64,000 nucleotides of DNA from Numida meleagris (taxonomy: Eukaryota > Chordata > Aves > Galliformes > Numididae), in NCBI RefSeq assembly GCF_002078875.1, contig NC_034411.1, forward strand, positions 31,576,260-31,640,259. The letters run 5' to 3'. Shown piece after piece: positions 24,801-39,800 of this stretch. The notes under the pieces are model-generated. The model was not told the origin of the DNA and ran no database searches. It was given only the letters and a program-made list of their open reading frames with translations. A program made the position numbers and the translations under genes. Numbering within the stretch: position 1 is the first letter of the stretch; every line of letters starts with the position of its first letter.

Positions 24801-27800
24801 ATCTATCAGTAAAATGATTTTCTGGAACTGTATTCCAATAGCAGTAGTAGATGCACACAAGAAGAAAGAAAAGCAATCAAAAATGGGAAGTTTTGTGTTA
24901 GTCTCCTTCTATACACAAAACGTGTAAATAATTGCAAAAGCAAAGGACAGAAATCAACCCAAGAACATCAAAATCACAGTGAGTGCACACAGTCTTTTAC
25001 CTAATTACTATTCAAATCAGGTTGGAGTAAACAGCCAGCAAACTGCATAACAGTTTGTTATGCAGTGTATACCTGACTACTGTCCTGTACCTAAATATAC
25101 AAGAATTAAAATATAAAACAGAAAGGACAGTAAGCAAGACTTTTACCTCTGAACAGAGACTAACTGCAGTTGGTTGACATATGGAAAAAATGCACTGTTT
25201 GCAAAGGCATAATGAAAGAAGTCTGAAAGCATTATAACATCTTTTGTTTTGTTTTTCAAAACACTGAGAAATAAACTAATACTGGAACTATATGCATTAT
25301 TCTAGGTTGGAAAGGCACTGACTACAAAGAATGTGTCTGCTCATCTGTTCATTTATCCAAGATTACTCCCTTTATTCCTATGAACTCACGCTATTACAGT
25401 AGAGTTCATTCTTAGCTAATTGGTTGCTATAATCTTCAGATCATCCCCTCCTTTTCTAATGCAGTCTCCAACAGTTTATTTTACATCTGCTTTAACTATG
25501 CTCTATCTATGCTACTTTGCATTTGGTTGAAGGGATACACGTTTGCTCAATTAGTAGAGCACATCCTACTACCCAAGACAGTTCTGTCCAAGTGCACTGG
25601 AACCTTGACCATGTCATTTCTAAGTTTCATCAGTCGTTCTTTTACAATTACTCTAGCGTCTAGATGTAAGCATATGAATACTGATGATTGTCACAAAACT
25701 TGACCAGGAAGAATTTTGTATTTAGGGATGAGACACTATGACAGGTGCCAGCAACACAATTCTTTACAAATTGTACAAACCAATTCTAACTTCCTGCTAC
25801 AAGTATTACAGTATAAATAATTTTACGTAAAATTATCTAGCCGTGGTCTACAAAGAAACATAATAATTGCAGCACATACTTCCTTCACCATCATCTGTAA
25901 CTCCCAACACCAATCTCAACAGACACTGAGCATGTTTCCGTTCTTTTAGCAGCACCTCAGCATAGCCCGGGAGACGAAGGAATAAACCAAAGGCAGCCAA
26001 AGAATGCGCGGGTATGGGAGACATAGTCTGAACCGTTGACTTGATCGGTGGAGGTTCTGCAGCAATTGTTTCTGGTGCTTCATACACCAATTCCCCTGAT
26101 TGTTCAATGGTAACCCATTCAAACTGATCACTGTCCTTCTGCTTTTCCTGTGTGGTCGATGTAACAACTGGAGTGCTCACCTTAAACAACAAGAATAAAA
26201 AGAGTTGGTAGCCCTACAGTCAATCACTCATGCAAAAAATTGTATTAGGATCTAATGGACACGAATTCTCAATATAAAACACCTCTAAAATTCACATTAA
26301 ATACACTGCTATTTACAGATGCATGAACCAGGGACTACAAAAAAAACAGGGCCATGTGAACCAACTACAGACAATCACATCTCTTTCTAAATTTAACATC
26401 ACAGAAGCTTCAGGCTTTTATAATATTCAAATCAACTGATGTAAGTATATTTAAAACTTTGTTACTTAACAGCACATTGATCTAAGCTGGAAAAGATTAA
26501 TCTAAAAAGCCATTGTGGAATTTCTTCAAAATAGTGAATTCCTAATTAGAAGTCAAAACTACAACTGGCTGTCTTGCCTCCGATCATCTACGCATTAAGA
26601 AACTAATTAGGTAAATGTTAAAATATAGCATTTGCAGAATGATAAGTATCAGTAATTTAAAGCAAGATATCAGTAAAATTAAAGAATAAAGAGTCTGGAG
26701 AATTCATTAGTCTTAATCCCGACTCTTTTATTTAAGCATTACTGTACCTGTTTTGCTTTTACAGATCACATAATTCTTATTCTGTATTTGAATTTAAACA
26801 TAGCTCAAAAAAAAAGTTTAAAGAAAATAACTTCCCAGGACTTCCAGAAGACTTCAAGGAAGGGAAAAGAGGGATCAAATTTCTTATGGCCATAAGTTGA
26901 CTTTTATCTGTTGCAGAATTCCACACATCAGTCTTTATCAATGCAGACTACGTGCTATTTCACAGTATTTCAGAATACAGTAATCACTTATGCAAACACA
27001 TTTCCTTAACTTCTAGTTATTGTACAGGCTTAATGTGATATTTCTAGAACATCTTCAGAAAAGCTATCCCTTCATATGGCATGCCGCCAGTACTGAATGC
27101 GTTCTTCCTGAATTGCAGTGCTATTTACAAATGACTCACACTAATTACCCTGGTCTCATAACAGGCTACCCACTCCTGCCACAGTTTCGCAGTCAAGGTA
27201 CTCAGCAGCACCCTTCAGTCATGATCAACTCTATTTCAAAGGGAACAGATATTCACAATCTTTCTTATGAGGTGTATCAGTTAAAAAACATTGAGAAACA
27301 TGGCCAACCAAATAATTTTGGGGCTATTTTTAACTTTTTTCATAATAAGAGCTTGTGTAGAAGAGCAGCCAAAGGAGCAATTCCAAACTGATGCAACTGC
27401 TGATATTTTTGAAAAGCCTATCCACAGAAATTCTATACATAACTCTAATCATAAATATACAAATAAATAACGTGTTTACTATGAAGCTTATATGCTATTA
27501 TAATAAAATTAATTCAGATGAGGTTATTTATAGTTACAATACATAAAATTATATAATTCACACTGAAAATTGCATTCCACTTGACCACAAAAAATCACCA
27601 CTGAGAGAGTACAGTTACATGAGAAATCAAATGATATGCAAGTACGGCTTCATAGCACAACAGCAACTCTTTGCTACTGTATCCTCCAAAACATCATAGT
27701 AATTAACAGACGTAGAGCAAGTAGCAACACTGAATTCCTGCTTTTGTTTTACAAGAACATGGCTACTCAAGCAAAACTGTAAGATGTATAGGGAAACAGC

Positions 27801-30800
27801 ACGTACGGCTGGACTGCTGTGGAGTCATGCACTTATCTAACTTAAAGTAGCTTCCTCCCCTGGCTGAGATGTCAAATTGAACCATACAGAAATATGGGGA
27901 AAATACTGTTCTTAAACAAAAAATTGTTAGCATTCTTTTCCAGACTGACTTTTTCACTCACTTGTTGAATTACATCAGGATAAAGCATAGGGAGTCTCTC
28001 CGCAATTAGGGCCAATCCACCCATCCCTGCAAAAACTTGCAGTGGAGACTGAATGGGACATGTTTCAAGAAGTGATTCATCTAGCACTGCATCCATGCAC
28101 TCATCACCAGGACTGATTGCTTCATCTTCAGGACAAGAACCCAGTAGATCTGTATGTTCTACAAAAACATAGGGGTAAAACAAGTTAATAGATCATCATC
28201 GATACAGTGCATTTTTTCTCCTTCTCATAAAAAAAAAGCACACCAAAAGCAGAATTGCTTTTCACAGTAAAACCTGAATCACGAATCTGAAATGAATGAG
28301 TACAAGAATATCAAAAGAAAATAAAAATACTATTTTGGCAATTACAGCAAACTCATGCCATAACTATGGATATTTGTACAGGTTAATATGTTAATTATTA
28401 GAATACACATTTTCACTGAAAATAGCATAAAAAATACTAACACAAATTTAGGAATTACTTCTATGAATTACAATAAAAATAGTTATTAAAAAGCATAAGC
28501 ACTAACTTTCATAACTGCTATGTTGTCATTATGAAACATCTGAATGTAATTAATACTTTGCTGTATACTAACATAAACAAATGGATTTGTGATGACAACG
28601 TAAAAATTGCAGAAGTATTAGTCTCAAGTCTAAAAAACCAACAAAAACCAAACCCCAGTAACCTAGCAAAAATTCAGAGAGCATCTTCATGTGTTTGCAT
28701 GCAACTACTAATAAACAGAACCTACTCTAATTTCATTCAAATAGAAGAATATTAATTACAGGTTTAGAATTTAAATAAACACCAAAACAAAACAAAAATA
28801 TTATTTGAAAGATGAAGTCCTTTCAACAGTAAAGAGATCTGTATAGCCATCCCTGACACCTAGTCAGGAAATACTGGTTCAGACTAGTAGCAAGAAAATA
28901 GATTTGTATATATATATTTATTTGGACTCTTCTTTAGGTTCTTGTCTTTTTTAGAAAGAGATTGATCTATCCGCTGAGTTTTTACAAAAGCCTCTGTCCT
29001 AAAATAGCTGCATGATTAACTTTGTAATTCCATGCTGTGCCAGCAGGTTGGTGACCAGATCACCTTGGCTAAATTTCAAGGTCCCATTCTTCTAACTCCT
29101 TCCTTAAATGAACAATAACAAAATATTTCAAACTGGATTCCTGGGATGCAGTTCTTCCATCCCTTTCCCACCCCTTCACTTTAAGTAGAAGACAGCAAGC
29201 AATTAGAAAAATCCTTAACAAGAAACTGACTATATTAGATGATTTTAAAAAGAATGTTCTTAAAAGCTGGAGTTACGAGACACGCTTAGATGGACTTGAC
29301 ACTAATTCCTATTTTCCATAAAGCATGTATAGGCTTCTGCAATAACATTTTTCACAGGTGTCTGTAAGTGCTCCTGCATTACTTAATCTGCCCTGGCTAT
29401 TACCCCAAACACACACTACTGAGAACTGGCATACATGTCAAGAAATAAAATACACGGTATCATACACAACAATATAGTTTCACTTTTCTTTCTTTGTTAT
29501 AACAAACATACCGGTGCACTTTACACATACAATCTGAAGACAGGTAGTAAATTCATTATCTAACACAAAGGTTAGCACTTGCCTTTCAGTGAATAGGTCA
29601 GGAACACATTTGCAAGATAACACAGAAAAATGCTGTTTCTTACAAAGAAAATAAAATCCCCTCCCCCTTTTTTCAAAATAAAATCATCTTAAAAAGGAAA
29701 AAACCTCACCTTTTTCTGTATGAAGACGTTTAAATGAGTCTGTTTTCGATAAGCTTGGATCTGAGATGACTTTGGATCCAAGCTTAACTGTCAAATCTAT
29801 TGATCGGTATCCTTGAGGGAGTTTACGGTCATAGAGAAGAGTCAGAAGCTGGGCAAGTGTCATTTCAGCTGGTAATGGTTGGCCTAAACAACGATGGCAT
29901 TGAGTCAGAGTGGAAAATTATGATTGAGTTATTGTAACATACATGTCCAGGCTCTGTTCTTTACCTGCGCCACAAGTCTACTAAATATTAAGTGGCTCTA
30001 AACTAAGACCTTACTTCCAGCATATATTCTGTTGGGGAAAAGGGGTCCGAACAGTTTGGAACACAGTATCAAAGAACCATGGCAACATTCCCTGCAGCAG
30101 CTCTGTGTCAAAAGTCCAAAGCACTTAGCATATTTAACAAATGGCCAAGATTGTAATTTGACTTGCATTTTAGTCGGGTATTGCCTGCCCCCTACTATTA
30201 AATGCAATCCACTAAATTGTGGTGGCATAAAAGAACGCGATGATAAGGTAAAAAGGCTGAAGTGGAAGAAACTGGAGAACAAACAATCCTGCAGTTCCTT
30301 TTCAGCACTATCCCAGGCCTACCTCAAAACAACAATATCAAGACACAACAACTCAAGAAAAAGTGCATGGCAGTGCAGGGAGCAATTTTCTCAACAGCAG
30401 TGCAGAAATGAAATGCACGTGAACTACAGCTCAAGTTGATCACTCATATCAGGACTTTGGCCACTCTGCTTAAGAAAAATATGCTATTCCCTGAAATTAC
30501 AAGTTATTCTTAAGGCAGAATAATTTTTCCTGGTAATAATTAGACTCTGATGTAAAGGGAAATGTTTTAGAACTTGATCATTTAATATACTTAGCATACT
30601 AATTTCATTTTGACATTTCTTGGCCAATTCACACAAGTCCCAGTGAGGTCTTCAGTGACAATGTCTCTTCAATGGAGGGTGGTGTCTTAGGAAATGAATG
30701 CTAATTATGCCTTGCCACGTGTAAGTGAAGTGAGTCTTCTGCCATTTTTCATCACTGATTCTGCATTTGTGTGGGTGTGTGACAACTGTTGGTTGCAGAA

Positions 30801-33800
30801 GTGTGATCAATGAGACCGTTACACAAACACAAAACGGTCTACAGCACCATTAGAAGACAGTCAACTTTTAACAGCTATATACTGAAGAAAGCATTGAGGG
30901 CAAAAAGATCTTTGATTAGAGATCTGATATTTCTTAATTCCATTAGCTGCTTCCTTTTTCTTTTTTGGTCAACTTACAATGGTATTACGATGCTTCACTT
31001 CCAGCTGAAAGCTGTTATCAATCAGCCCAGAAGTGCCCTATACTTTAAGAGAGTGAATAAACAAAGATGTCATCATTGTATCCTCTTTCTAATGACATAT
31101 CAGCTACTGAAAAAGATCATTTTTTAAAGTCTAAAAACAGTTATTAAAGTCACCTGGTAGAAGTTTATGGTACAGATGAAAAACTGGAACGCTAATAGTC
31201 TTGCTGGAAGATTCTGGTCCTGAGGAAGATGTACCTACTTTATCTGCCATCACTCTTCCTCGTCTTGATGGTGGACGTGGAGGGGTAGATGAAACAGCTC
31301 TTTTTGACTGAGATTTCAAACCTAGTACAGAGATAATAACAAATCAAAGTTATTATAGTGTTTAATAACTTCAGATAGCCAAGCTGCAATGTACTCGATC
31401 CCTTCAACTGTTGCAAAAAAGTCGTATTGAAACATACAGCTAACAAAGAACAGCATTCGCATATAAAATACATTTGAATCTAATCCCAGTATTTTTACAG
31501 TTGTGCATTCTCCTAAGTATAAAACAAGCTGTAACTGTAAACTACTACTTTGATTTGGCTCTTTAACTGTGTTTAAGAGCACATCTATCAATGGGACTGT
31601 CCTGGCTTTATCAGTATTCCATATAATGACGTACTGATATGGTTTTTCTTTCCTTCTTCCTGAAAGGTGAAGAAAGAGGCCCCCTTTCCCTGTTGCACTT
31701 GAAACCAAGACAGGGACCCATAGTAAAACCTTCTGAGGTTGTTTTCTCAAACCAAAAACAAGCAAGGCAAAAATTTCTACATCGATAGATATTTCAGCAT
31801 ACAGTCTACAGACAAACATCTGGCCTACCAGGTGACTTCAGCTACAGTACTGACATTAGAACAAGCGATGAAAGGCATCTTTAAACATGCTTTTAAAGCT
31901 GCCTTGGTCAAAACCTTATAATTAAGAACTACATGAAAACTAAAGGGCAGAATAGGTACATGAAAGCTTACTGAGTTTATGTATCAAAACTGCCACATTT
32001 TGAGACAGCCAGTGATGACTTAAAGCATACTGAAACTAGACTACTAACATGTTCTATCAACTGTATAGAAGGGCACAAGTGAAAAAGTCAACAGATCTAG
32101 ATAGGAATACATGTGTAACTACCGCGTTACAATCAGCCAAGAGGAGCTGTACATCTAACACTATCCTGACATGTTATAATGTGCTATGAATTCACCTTCT
32201 TAGTAGGACAAGCTACAATACTCAGTTAATTTCAGTCTACTAACACAGCCTCTCTCAAGAAGACCAGGTTCCAAATAACATCTCCACTCTCTAACAATTT
32301 TACCAATAGGGAACAAGTAAAACAGTGACTGCATGAGTATGAGAAAACAAGAAATGTACAAAAAAAAGAAAATAACAAAACAAAAGACTCCCTGAAAAGG
32401 CAGGTAAAAATAAATGCAAATTAAACGTACATTTAAGTTGTTTTATCTAAGTGGAAGAAATGCAAGCAAGAAGGAAGAACTTAAATCTTTCTTTTTAAAC
32501 AGGGAATTGGTTATATGAAGCAGTATGACCAGAGATGCAAGTGGGATGAGACATGGCTAACTACGCCATGCTCTATTTTCAGTGCTAGTATGTTGTTTTC
32601 TTCCTAGTTTCTTCGTACATGTTTTAACCCTTCACTTAAATGTCTTAATGTTTTAGATCTTATCCTGCCTAAGTGGCACCTATTGCAAGAATCTCTCCAA
32701 AAAAAGCTGTTGTAATTAACAATCAGCTGTATTGTTTTAAATATATACCAAGATCCATGAAAATGCTGCCCTATTCAACAGTTGAATTTAGAATTATATC
32801 TATATCTAAAATCTTGAAATAAAAAGCTTAAGAAATATTGGTGTCAGAAGTCAAAGGAAATCAGCCTCTCTTCATCCTTCATGAAGTGTAAATGAAATTG
32901 AGAATGATCAATGAGGGCAGAAACCTAGATAAGAAAAGGGTAGTTTGAAGTTCAATAACCTCTCACACACTAGAACTTCAAACTGAAAGACTAATGATCT
33001 CTACAGCCATCGCCTGAACTGTAATGTTGTACCACTGCAGATTACCTTAATCTATAGCCCCCGTACCAATGGAGTAATACCCTATATTTGTGATTTCCAA
33101 GTGGAATAATGTGGTTTTATACTGGTTTTAAATACGCAAAGTACAGGAATACTTTCATTTCCAGAACATATTTTTGAAGTAGGTGATTAAACTTTGATGC
33201 ACTAGTCACTGCAAAAATGCAGAGGAATTAATACTCAACCTATAATAATAGTAGGCAAATTCTAATATTTTAGCATATAATCTAAACTCTGAGTGTGCAT
33301 CTACAAAATCCTGTGAAACACGCTAGCCATAGCACCCACAACAGACAGCCAACTGTAGGTACATATTTGCCCAAGTCTATAGTTCAGTAGAGATAGCAGT
33401 TCAGTCTGGATCTGATCTTTGCTGCTTAGCAGCCAGTTAGATTAACTGGGCATTATAATTTTGTCTAACGATCGTTAATAATTATATGAATGATTGTAGA
33501 TTTGATTCCTCTCCCCCCACCCTTTTAATGTCAGAAAGATCAATGTTTCAGAAGATGGAACAAAGACATACCAGAAGCAACAACAACACTGTAATTGTCC
33601 TGGAACCCATTTTCTGCTTTAACTTTTTCTTTTTCTTCATAGTTCTTCTTTTCTTTATCTTCCTTTTGTTCATTAATTAGCTTAGCCGTGATACTGGGTG
33701 TATCTAAACAGGAGTAAAAAAAATCAAAACAGGAGAGGAAGGCATTTCAAGATACCACAGTGATTTTGTTACCAGTTTCTAGGCTGTTAACATGACTATA

Positions 33801-36800
33801 CTGAACTATTTCTGTGGCTTAGACTTCCATCCCAGGCAACAATATCCTTATAAATATCTAAGAATTAAGGTATTGCAAGGGCAGTCTCCTCTCCCCCCAA
33901 ATCTGCCCTTTAACAATTTAAAACTTTTACAACCTAAATATGTTACATGATAAGTAAAGTATACTTATGTTAAAACACAACTGCAACTAATAAAAAACCC
34001 TGAGATTAGAAAAAGACAAGACAAACAAAAGGCAATTGAACCAAACCCTAAGGAAAAAAAAATTAAGGGATATCTACAGACTTACATTGTTGTAGTTAAG
34101 CCCAAGTATCTAGATACTGATTTCAGATCTGATGAAATTAGAAGATGCATAAGGAACACATCCAAACTAAAGCACTTGCTTTAGTGAGTGTTTAATTACT
34201 GCAGTACAACAAATTCAGATTGATCATTAGTGTGGATCAAAGACATCAGCAAGCAGCTTAAAAATTGTTTACAAGGTGTAAAATAATCCATTGTAACGAA
34301 CAGTAAACCAGTGGCATCAAAACTGTTAAATCATTCTCCAGTTGCTTTGGAGAAGATACACAGTGTGAAATTGCTGTTACTCGGGACCTATGAATATTTA
34401 AATCTATTTATGAACATAGCTGTGCGTATATTTATTTATAGATATCTATTTCAGATTTGGTGTGGATATCCTCATTAGTATTATTTATATACTAAACTTC
34501 AGTTTGGTCTCATGGACTGAATGCCCATTTATTGGTGGACAATATAAACTTCATGAATAAAACTACTGAAGATGCTTAAGAAAATGTATTTTTAATATTC
34601 TGGTAATATCCACCTTTGTTGTTCAGTCTTTCTGACCGCTCAAGACCAGCAAATTAAAACTAAGGTGGATGGAATACAAAACAACTGGTCCTCATTCTAG
34701 ACAATTCTGTCTGCCATGAGTCTGCACGCTTTCTTCCTCTGGTGAAGGGATGTGAGCAGCAAATTCAGCAATGCTCTTACGCTATACTTGTTTTTTTTAA
34801 TTTTTTAAGGCAGCGAGAAAAAATACGAGATGAACACTCTTACTGTAGTTTGTTTTTACAGAACGTATGAAATAATCAATTTGAGATCTTAATATAATAG
34901 ATGACCTTAAAAGAATGGCTAAGAAAGAAAAATGAAATTAATCCACAGAACAGTCTTCAAAATGGGATCTTCAAAACTTCCTATTGTTGCAGTGGTAGCA
35001 GCCCATTTTTTCTTTTCCCACTACCAGTCCATCCCTTCTCTCCCCTCCTTTCACCCTAAACATACAGTTCATTCCTTGTATATTAGTCTTCTTCACTATC
35101 CTAACCATGAACTTCATGGAAAGATATAAATGAATCACAAAGCTTTTAATATCATCAGAAAAGTCACCACAGATACAGGAGGGAAGCATAAAAGAACACA
35201 AACTTTTCCAGAACGAATTCTTTCAATTTAAAATGAAACAATTCTGTGGCATAAAGCAACGTTATGATGCACTATGAAGTCAGCATTTGATCAGTTTCAT
35301 TATGCGCATTACTGTACATCACATCAGCACATTCCTTTCCCCAGACCCTATTAGCAGTGGCTATCAAGCTGAGCACAATACACCACCAAGGCAGCTGTTC
35401 AGTACAGGTTATGTAACTGCTCAAGAACAGATCCTCACCTCATGTGAATCAACTGTTTTTCTCATTAAAGGATTTCTGACCATAAACAGCAGAAGGAACT
35501 AGACATCTGGGTCACATTTCACACATGACCATGTCTGAACACTAAGTCAATAAAGATTTCTATGCAAAATAGTAGATTATTCCATGGTAAATAAACTTCA
35601 AGCATTCTTCTAGGCTTCACTGTTTTTAATTAACATTCCAAAGCACATGCTGTTTTTGTCAAGCACCATTACAGTACTTCTACCACCTCATTAGATAACA
35701 TATTTACTGTCCAAATGCATTTATTAATTATATAAATGTATAGATTTTAAGTAGGTATTAAAAGATAACAGTTCTTCTGAACTCAAAGATCTGCTTCAGA
35801 AGTTAAATTTGAACCTACAGTCAAGAAAAGTTAACTCATATGTATAAGAACTACATACCCAGTCAAGTACGTATGCAAGCCCTTCACAGTGCACATCTGC
35901 AATATGGCAAAATCCTAACTGCTACGATCATTTTTGACTTTGATTTGCTATTACTGACAATGTCTTAAGATTAAAGAGGAATTACTGGTGTTCCCCCTTC
36001 CATCACTCTGCTTCTTTTCTTTGAATTACGCATGCTTAATATTGATTTTTTTAAAGTAAAATGACCTAACAAATTCTGCTTTATTTTTCACCTGAGGAGA
36101 ACCAACTCGCTGATTTTACCTAGAGAGCTCTGGCACGAACTTAGTACCTTTAGGACAATTTCTACATTTTGAAAAAGATCATTAACCACAATCTTAAACA
36201 TACAGGTCTATTTTTTTTATTAATTGAACTGAAGATCAAGGTGAGATTCATTTTAATGTTAAGGCATCTACCATTCAGGTATTGAATCTTGTATCATGGT
36301 CTGTGAGGCCTAATCAACAGAGCCCCCTGTAGATTCATTTCTCCACGTAAATTGAAGTAGTATAACTAATACTTCATTTTACAAAAATAAACGAAGTCAT
36401 GCCTTAACATTGCTCTCTCATGGCTTATAATTTGAAAATTAATCTCTCCAAGCAAATTAAGCTTCCAAATCTCCATTTAGTAAGTAAACTGAAATGTCTG
36501 TATAGCATACAAATGTGTATCCAAAGAAATTGGATGGATCCTTCACTAACACTCTTCTCACAGCAACACCATTGAGATAACCCTTTAATTTTCAGGATAT
36601 TAAAGTGACATTATTTGGGATATAGTTAAGTGATCAGCTGAAAGACGGGGTGTTGAAAGACTGAAAGACTAATATTTGCAGTATGACTTGTATGGTACTG
36701 CAAATATCGTGTGAGAGATTTAAGAATATTTAAGTACTTCAAAACAAACAAAAAAACCCAACAAAAATCCCACCTTCCCTACTGAAATGGTACCTTAATT

Positions 36801-39800
36801 ACCAGAATTTAATGGAAGGAAAAAATAGTATACAACCAGTGAAGTATATTTTAATTGGAACGTGCAAGGTACATCCAAAAGATCACAATTTAAACTTCTG
36901 TGTCATATCTGACAAGTACCTAGGAACACTGCAAATACACATGTAAGACACACAAAGCTTTCAAACGAAAGTATAAACTATCTTAAAAAAATGTAAAACA
37001 AACTGTTGTAAACTTGCCTGATACACGATCAAGAACTTCAGCTAGAGTTGTTGAGACAGGCAAATGAAGAGTACGAAATTTGTGCCCAGCTCCATACATT
37101 GGATGTTGAATTACATGACTAGTAGCATTAATTCTACCTTTGTACAGCTGAAAGATAAAAAGTAAACATTTACGATGCTTTTAAGATTTAACTTAAGTAA
37201 AAACACCAAGCTCTTATAAACATATCTCAGCAAAATAAAATTAACTCTTACAATGTGCTTAAAAAACTTATTTACCCTTCAACTTTAGAGGTTCAAATTA
37301 CGATAAGATGCTACTTCTCTAGAGCTCTGACTTGTGAATAAAGTTTTTCTACTTAATATGTTTACTTTTTGCTATTATGATAGATAACTAAGTCATTACT
37401 AGTTAAAATATTTCAAGTATTTTATGAACACGAGATAAAAATACGTGATACTATTTTTATGTTCTTTTTTGCTTGCAATAACTTTACAAACTTTTCTGCA
37501 CAGAGAGTAATTGCTCCTTGTTTTGCAATACTAACAAATGCATTTAATACTTTATGACAATGGAAAATTGACTTAGATTTATAGTTTTGGTAAGAACTTC
37601 AGAGATAAAACGGGGATCCAGTACTTCAAAGATAAACCTGCTAGGTATACTAGAACTATACTCTGCGTATTCAGAACACTTTTTTAAGTCTCCTCTTCAG
37701 ATGTGAAAGGAGGAATCTTCTACTCGCTAAGAACAGCCAGACTATTTCTTGGTATTGTTAATGAATGAAACTGAGTTATCTGGCAATTTGTTTTTAAGAA
37801 CTTGTTTTGCTCTCACTTACTCAAACTCTGCCAAAACCAGCTCTATGTAAACCATCTTACTAGAAAACTGATGTTATTTTGATGTTACCAAAGGCCATGT
37901 TAAGAATTGATCTCAGCCAGGCTGAAACAAAACATGTAAATGTCTTTGTACTAAAACTTATGTGTTCCCCCTTTTCCATTTAATGGTATCTAATCCAGTT
38001 TCCCTGTTATATATCTCATGAAGTACTCTACTTTCGAAATGTAGAAAGAAAAGCAGAAACCAAATTAGAAAATATCTTTCAATACTTCTGATTTTCCTTA
38101 CAGCCTTCATATGAGAGCACAGCAGTTCAGTCACTGATTGTAATTCTGTTCTAGTAAAGCAGGTAGAAGTGTAAATGCATAAAGCTGCTATACAGATCAG
38201 TTCAAGAATTTATCATTCAAGAATTTATTTGTGGTGTTATGGCTAACACTGAAGGATCTCTGCCAGTTCTGGACCATCAAAATTGAGACAGTTCCTCAAC
38301 AAAATTTATTATAAAGAACTGATGCAATGACTAGAACTTACATCTATGTTTGCTGCTAATGTTTAAGAATACTATTAAAAGGCCTTCCATAAGATAAATT
38401 CCAGTTTTTAATTCTGTCAGAATGTTGTTTTTTTCCAGCAGGATGGCTTTGTCTCAAAGTACTGCCTTAAATTTTCTTTTAAAATGCTGAATTACAATTC
38501 ACCTAAACATTGCTTTCCAGATATGTACAGAAGGAAAAGTTGCTGCCTGACCTTTTAAAGTTGAAACTACACTGATTTTTTTTTTTTTTTAGGTTAAATC
38601 TGGGCCCGTGTAGATAGTAAAAACTCTTACTGGACATGGGGACTGAAGAAACAAAGTCACTTTCTCATCCTCGAGCATCAGCTGCAAAAAAAGCCTCCTA
38701 ATAAATCCTGAAATGTTTCCAGAGGTCGGGAGGTTCCCACGCTGAGGAGAAGACTGGAACAATTCACAGAGAACCTGGGAATACAAAATGACATCATATT
38801 TAAAGTATTTCTATATTTAGGTCTCCAAAATATAGCTCTAAACAGCCATAATAAGCAGTGTTTAAGATCTACCTTCCAGCTATCATTCAAACCAGAACAG
38901 AAATGAGCACCACGGAAGAAACTATCAACAGAAAAAGGTTTTTTTAAAGAACGTACAGAACACTGACTACAGAAAAGTAATTGTAAACATGTAGAGTACT
39001 AAGAAAAATAAAAAACTGAAGAAAAAGTATTCAGAAAACTAACTTTGAATTCCTAACGCAAGATTTTTCTACTCTGTAGCAGTCGCTATTAGCCATTTGC
39101 AGAGAAATGCGCTTATTCTTTTTATTTAAGTTAACTGACCAACAAGCTAACAATTTCAACACAAAACTCTCCCAGTTGACGACAACTTACAAAAGAAACA
39201 CCTTAAAGAAAAAAAAGTTTCAAAATTAGGAACTATGCAAATTTTGACTCATTATTAACAAAGAAATGATAATCTCATTTGTTTTCTGTCTCACCTGTGC
39301 CATAAGCCTCTGGTTATTAGGATGGCAAGAAATGCACTGTAAGAAGAAAGCAACTGTTGCATTTTCAATTGCTGTCCGCTGCTGAGTGGTCAACCCTGCT
39401 GTTACAGTTGAAGAAAGCAAGCTGGACCTTGCACTTGTCTGCTGTGCAGTCACATTGTGTCCTCCAGAAGTAGCACCAGAATGGCACAACAGAAATAAAA
39501 GTGCTGTCCACAGCGGATTGACTTCGGAACCACCCAACCAGTCCTTCATTATGTGGCTGTTGCCAACTTCTGTCAAAAACCTGAGAACAGGAGCAACCAG
39601 GTCTGCCGTGATAGGCATTTTATTAAAGTGCTGTGGGACATGATGCCTCCTGAGTCTATCCTGGGTGACATCTGTTGATTGTGCATTGCAGTCCGAGCTA
39701 GAAGTATGGTTAAAGCAAAAACTAGCGAGACTTCTTACAAGCAGTGAAGGCAAACCTGAGTCCAATAACTGCTTGATAGCTTCAGGAGACTGAGATGAGG

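Noticed and set aside
25530..25610. tRNA-like string (GCTCAATTAGTAGAGCA)
   Set aside because: It resembles a tRNA A box, but there is no B box (GGTTCGA) at the right distance and no complementary acceptor stem.
30032..30439. 135-codon plus-strand frame
   Set aside because: It sits in an ordinary BIRC6 intron, overlaps a minus-strand frame and has no recognisable sequence. No splice or promoter support.
31322..31819. 165-codon minus-strand frame next to BIRC6 exon 18
   Set aside because: It ends in the acceptor region, has no known domain and is not needed for BIRC6 continuity. Phase between exons 17 and 18 is already correct.
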